From assembly GCA_004296815.1 (NCBI GenBank), contig SCVT01000189.1, positions 1 through 7,852 on the forward strand: 7,852 bases of DNA, read 5' to 3'. The DNA is from Reyranella sp. Lineage in GTDB: Bacteria; Pseudomonadota; Alphaproteobacteria; Reyranellales; Reyranellaceae. The notes below the pieces were generated by a model that was not told where the DNA came from, made no database searches, and saw only the letters and a list, made by a program, of their open reading frames with translations. Made by a program: the position numbers and the translations under genes. Shown here piece by piece: positions 6,464-7,852 of this stretch; positions within the stretch are counted from its first letter, which is position 1; each line of letters begins with the position of its first letter.

Positions 6464-7852
6464 ATGGCTGCAATGCAGGGCGGGTTTCTCGCCAACCTCG
6501 GGCGGGTTTACGCCATCTACACCGGAGCCTTCGTCGGCTTCACGATTTTCATCGGCATCCTCGAGTTCATGGGCGTGCCGAACCGGATCCTCGGCTACCT
6601 CTTCATCTTCCTGACCCTCGGCGTCTACGCGCTGATCGGCTGGCTGGCGAGGACGGCGGAGGTCAACGAGTATTACGTCGCCGGACGAGTCGTGCCAGCC
6701 TTCTACAACGGCATGGCGACCGGCGCGGACTGGATGAGTGCCGCCTCGTTCATCGGCATGGCGGGCTCGCTCTACTTCGGCGGCTACGGCGGCCTCGCCT
6801 TCGTGCTGGGCTGGACCGGCGGCTACGTGCTGGTCTCGATCCTGATGGCGCCGTACCTGCGCAAGTTCGGCCAGTTCACGGTCCCGGACTTCTTCAGCGC
6901 CCGCTACGGCGGTAACATCGCGAGGTTCCTCGCGGTCATCGTGCTGATCACGGCCTCGTTCACCTACGTGGTGGCGCAGATTGTGGGCGTCGGCATCATC
7001 ACCGCGCGCTTCCTCGACATCGGCTTCCAGGTCGCCTGCTTCGTCGGCCTCCTCGGCATCCTGCTCTGCTCGATGCTGGGCGGCATGAAGGCGGTCACGT
7101 GGACGCAGGTGGCGCAGTACATCATCCTGATCATCGCCTACCTGATCCCGGTCACGGTGCTGTCGGCCAAGGTCACGGGCGTTCCGATCCCGCAGATCAT
7201 GTACGGCCAGGCGCTCGAGAAGATCGCGGCGTTCGAGAAGACCCTGAACGTGCTGCAGCCGCACACCGCGGCCTTCGTCGATGCCCAGGGCAAATACAGC
7301 CCGACGGCGATGTGGAACTTCTTCGCACTGATCCTCTGCCTGATGGTCGGAACGGCGTCGCTCCCGCACATCCTGATGCGCTACTTCACCACGCCGTCCG
7401 TCAAGCAGGCGCGCGACTCGGTGGCGTGGTCGCTGTTCTTCATCTTCCTGCTCTACTTTACGGCGCCGGCCTACGCGGCGTTTGCGAAGCTGGAAGTGTA
7501 CCAGTCGGTGATCGGCCAGCCGATCGCCAAGCTGCCGGCCTGGGTTGCCTCGTGGGGCAGCATCGGCCTGGTCGGCGCCTGCGACGCGGCCAATGCCGCG
7601 ACGCAGTTCGCGCTCTGCAAGGGCGTCACCGGCAACGGCGACGGCATCCTGCAGCTTAGCGAGTTCCGGCTGCATACCGACGCCGTCGTGCTGGCGACGC
7701 CGGAAATCGCCGGCCTGCCGTACGTCATCTCCGGCCTGGTCGCGGCCGGCGGTCTCGCCGCGGCGCTCTCGACCGCGGACGGGTTGCTGCTCGCGATCGC
7801 CAACGCGCTCAGCCACGACGTGTACTACAAGATGATCGACCCCAATGCCGAC
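6464..7852 (+). CDS. VC_2705-type sodium:solute symporter large subunit (probable acetate/monocarboxylate uptake), 3' end outside window
   Basis: The first 463 codons of a sodium:solute symporter (SSS/SLC5) family permease; relatives have roughly 550-600 residues. Membrane segments run through most of the sequence. Recognisable family stretches are EVNEYYVAGRVVPAFYNGMA, GADWMSAASFIGMAGSLYFG, GQFTVPDFFSARYGG, MLGGMKAVTWTQVAQY and PHILMRYFTTPSVKQARDSV. Near the end AALSTADGLLLAIANALSHD carries the Ser436-Thr437 pair that corresponds to the Na2 sodium site of PutP/vSGLT-type carriers. Two loops lengthen it compared with PutP: about residues 258-285, and about 380-415, where an EF-hand-like GNGDG loop lies. 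The ATG at 6464 follows a GGGGGAG ribosome site (6449-6455) at 8 nt. It is co-transcribed with the DUF4212 subunit and probably controlled by the neighbouring two-component system. It resembles ActP in role, but paired with DUF4212 rather than DUF485. Substrate is inferred, not shown. Confidence 0.93.
   Translation, partial: MAAMQGGFLANLGRVYAIYTGAFVGFTIFIGILEFMGVPNRILGYLFIFLTLGVYALIGWLARTAEVNEYYVAGRVVPAFYNGMATGADWMSAASFIGMAGSLYFGGYGGLAFVLGWTGGYVLVSILMAPYLRKFGQFTVPDFFSARYGGNIARFLAVIVLITASFTYVVAQIVGVGIITARFLDIGFQVACFVGLLGILLCSMLGGMKAVTWTQVAQYIILIIAYLIPVTVLSAKVTGVPIPQIMYGQALEKIAAFEKTLNVLQPHTAAFVDAQGKYSPTAMWNFFALILCLMVGTASLPHILMRYFTTPSVKQARDSVAWSLFFIFLLYFTAPAYAAFAKLEVYQSVIGQPIAKLPAWVASWGSIGLVGACDAANAATQFALCKGVTGNGDGILQLSEFRLHTDAVVLATPEIAGLPYVISGLVAAGGLAAALSTADGLLLAIANALSHDVYYKMIDPNAD

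Noticed and set aside
6011..7816. A minus-strand open frame of about 600 codons opposite the symporter genes
   Set aside because: Low-complexity R/D/E/H-rich shadow of two clear membrane-protein genes on the plus strand; it also spans their intergenic gap and promoter.

Overview
The window reads as chromosomal DNA of a GC-rich proteobacterium, most likely an alphaproteobacterium. This rests on the strong G/C preference at third codon positions, the long stop-free shadow frames opposite real genes, and the style of the proteins; no rRNA or other phylogenetic marker is present. There is no sign of mobile DNA, CRISPR arrays, tRNA or rRNA genes.

Layout from left to right. Positions 1-1168 (minus) hold the N-terminal 389 codons of an EttA-type ABC-F ATPase whose end lies outside the window. 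A 76-bp divergent gap separates it from a large hybrid sensor kinase (1245-4676, plus) with a sodium:solute-symporter-like membrane domain, STAC-like linker, PAS, histidine kinase and receiver domains, as in CrbS. It converges on, and overlaps by 11 bp, a LuxR/NarL-type response regulator (4666-5307, minus) resembling CrbR. Upstream of the regulator, in the same direction and very close, is an uncharacterised protein of 198 aa (5339-5935, minus). A divergent control region of about 240 bp follows. It leads rightward into a two-gene transporter operon: an 89-aa DUF4212-type small subunit (6179-6448) and a large VC_2705-type sodium:solute symporter (6464 to the window end, 463 codons seen).

How the parts fit: CrbS/CrbR-type systems in Vibrio and Pseudomonas switch on acetate uptake and activation genes. 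Here a CrbS/CrbR-like pair sits next to a symporter pair of the kind often assigned to acetate or other short monocarboxylates. The simplest model is that the kinase monitors a substrate or its flux through its transporter-like domain, the regulator activates the divergent promoter, and the symporter imports the substrate. The divergent region contains a palindromic element just upstream of a plausible sigma-70 promoter. It also encodes a perfect hairpin that buries the ribosome-binding site of the small-subunit gene, which suggests a second, translational layer of control. The uncharacterised protein encoded with the regulator is the least explained part of the locus. EttA is probably an unrelated neighbour.
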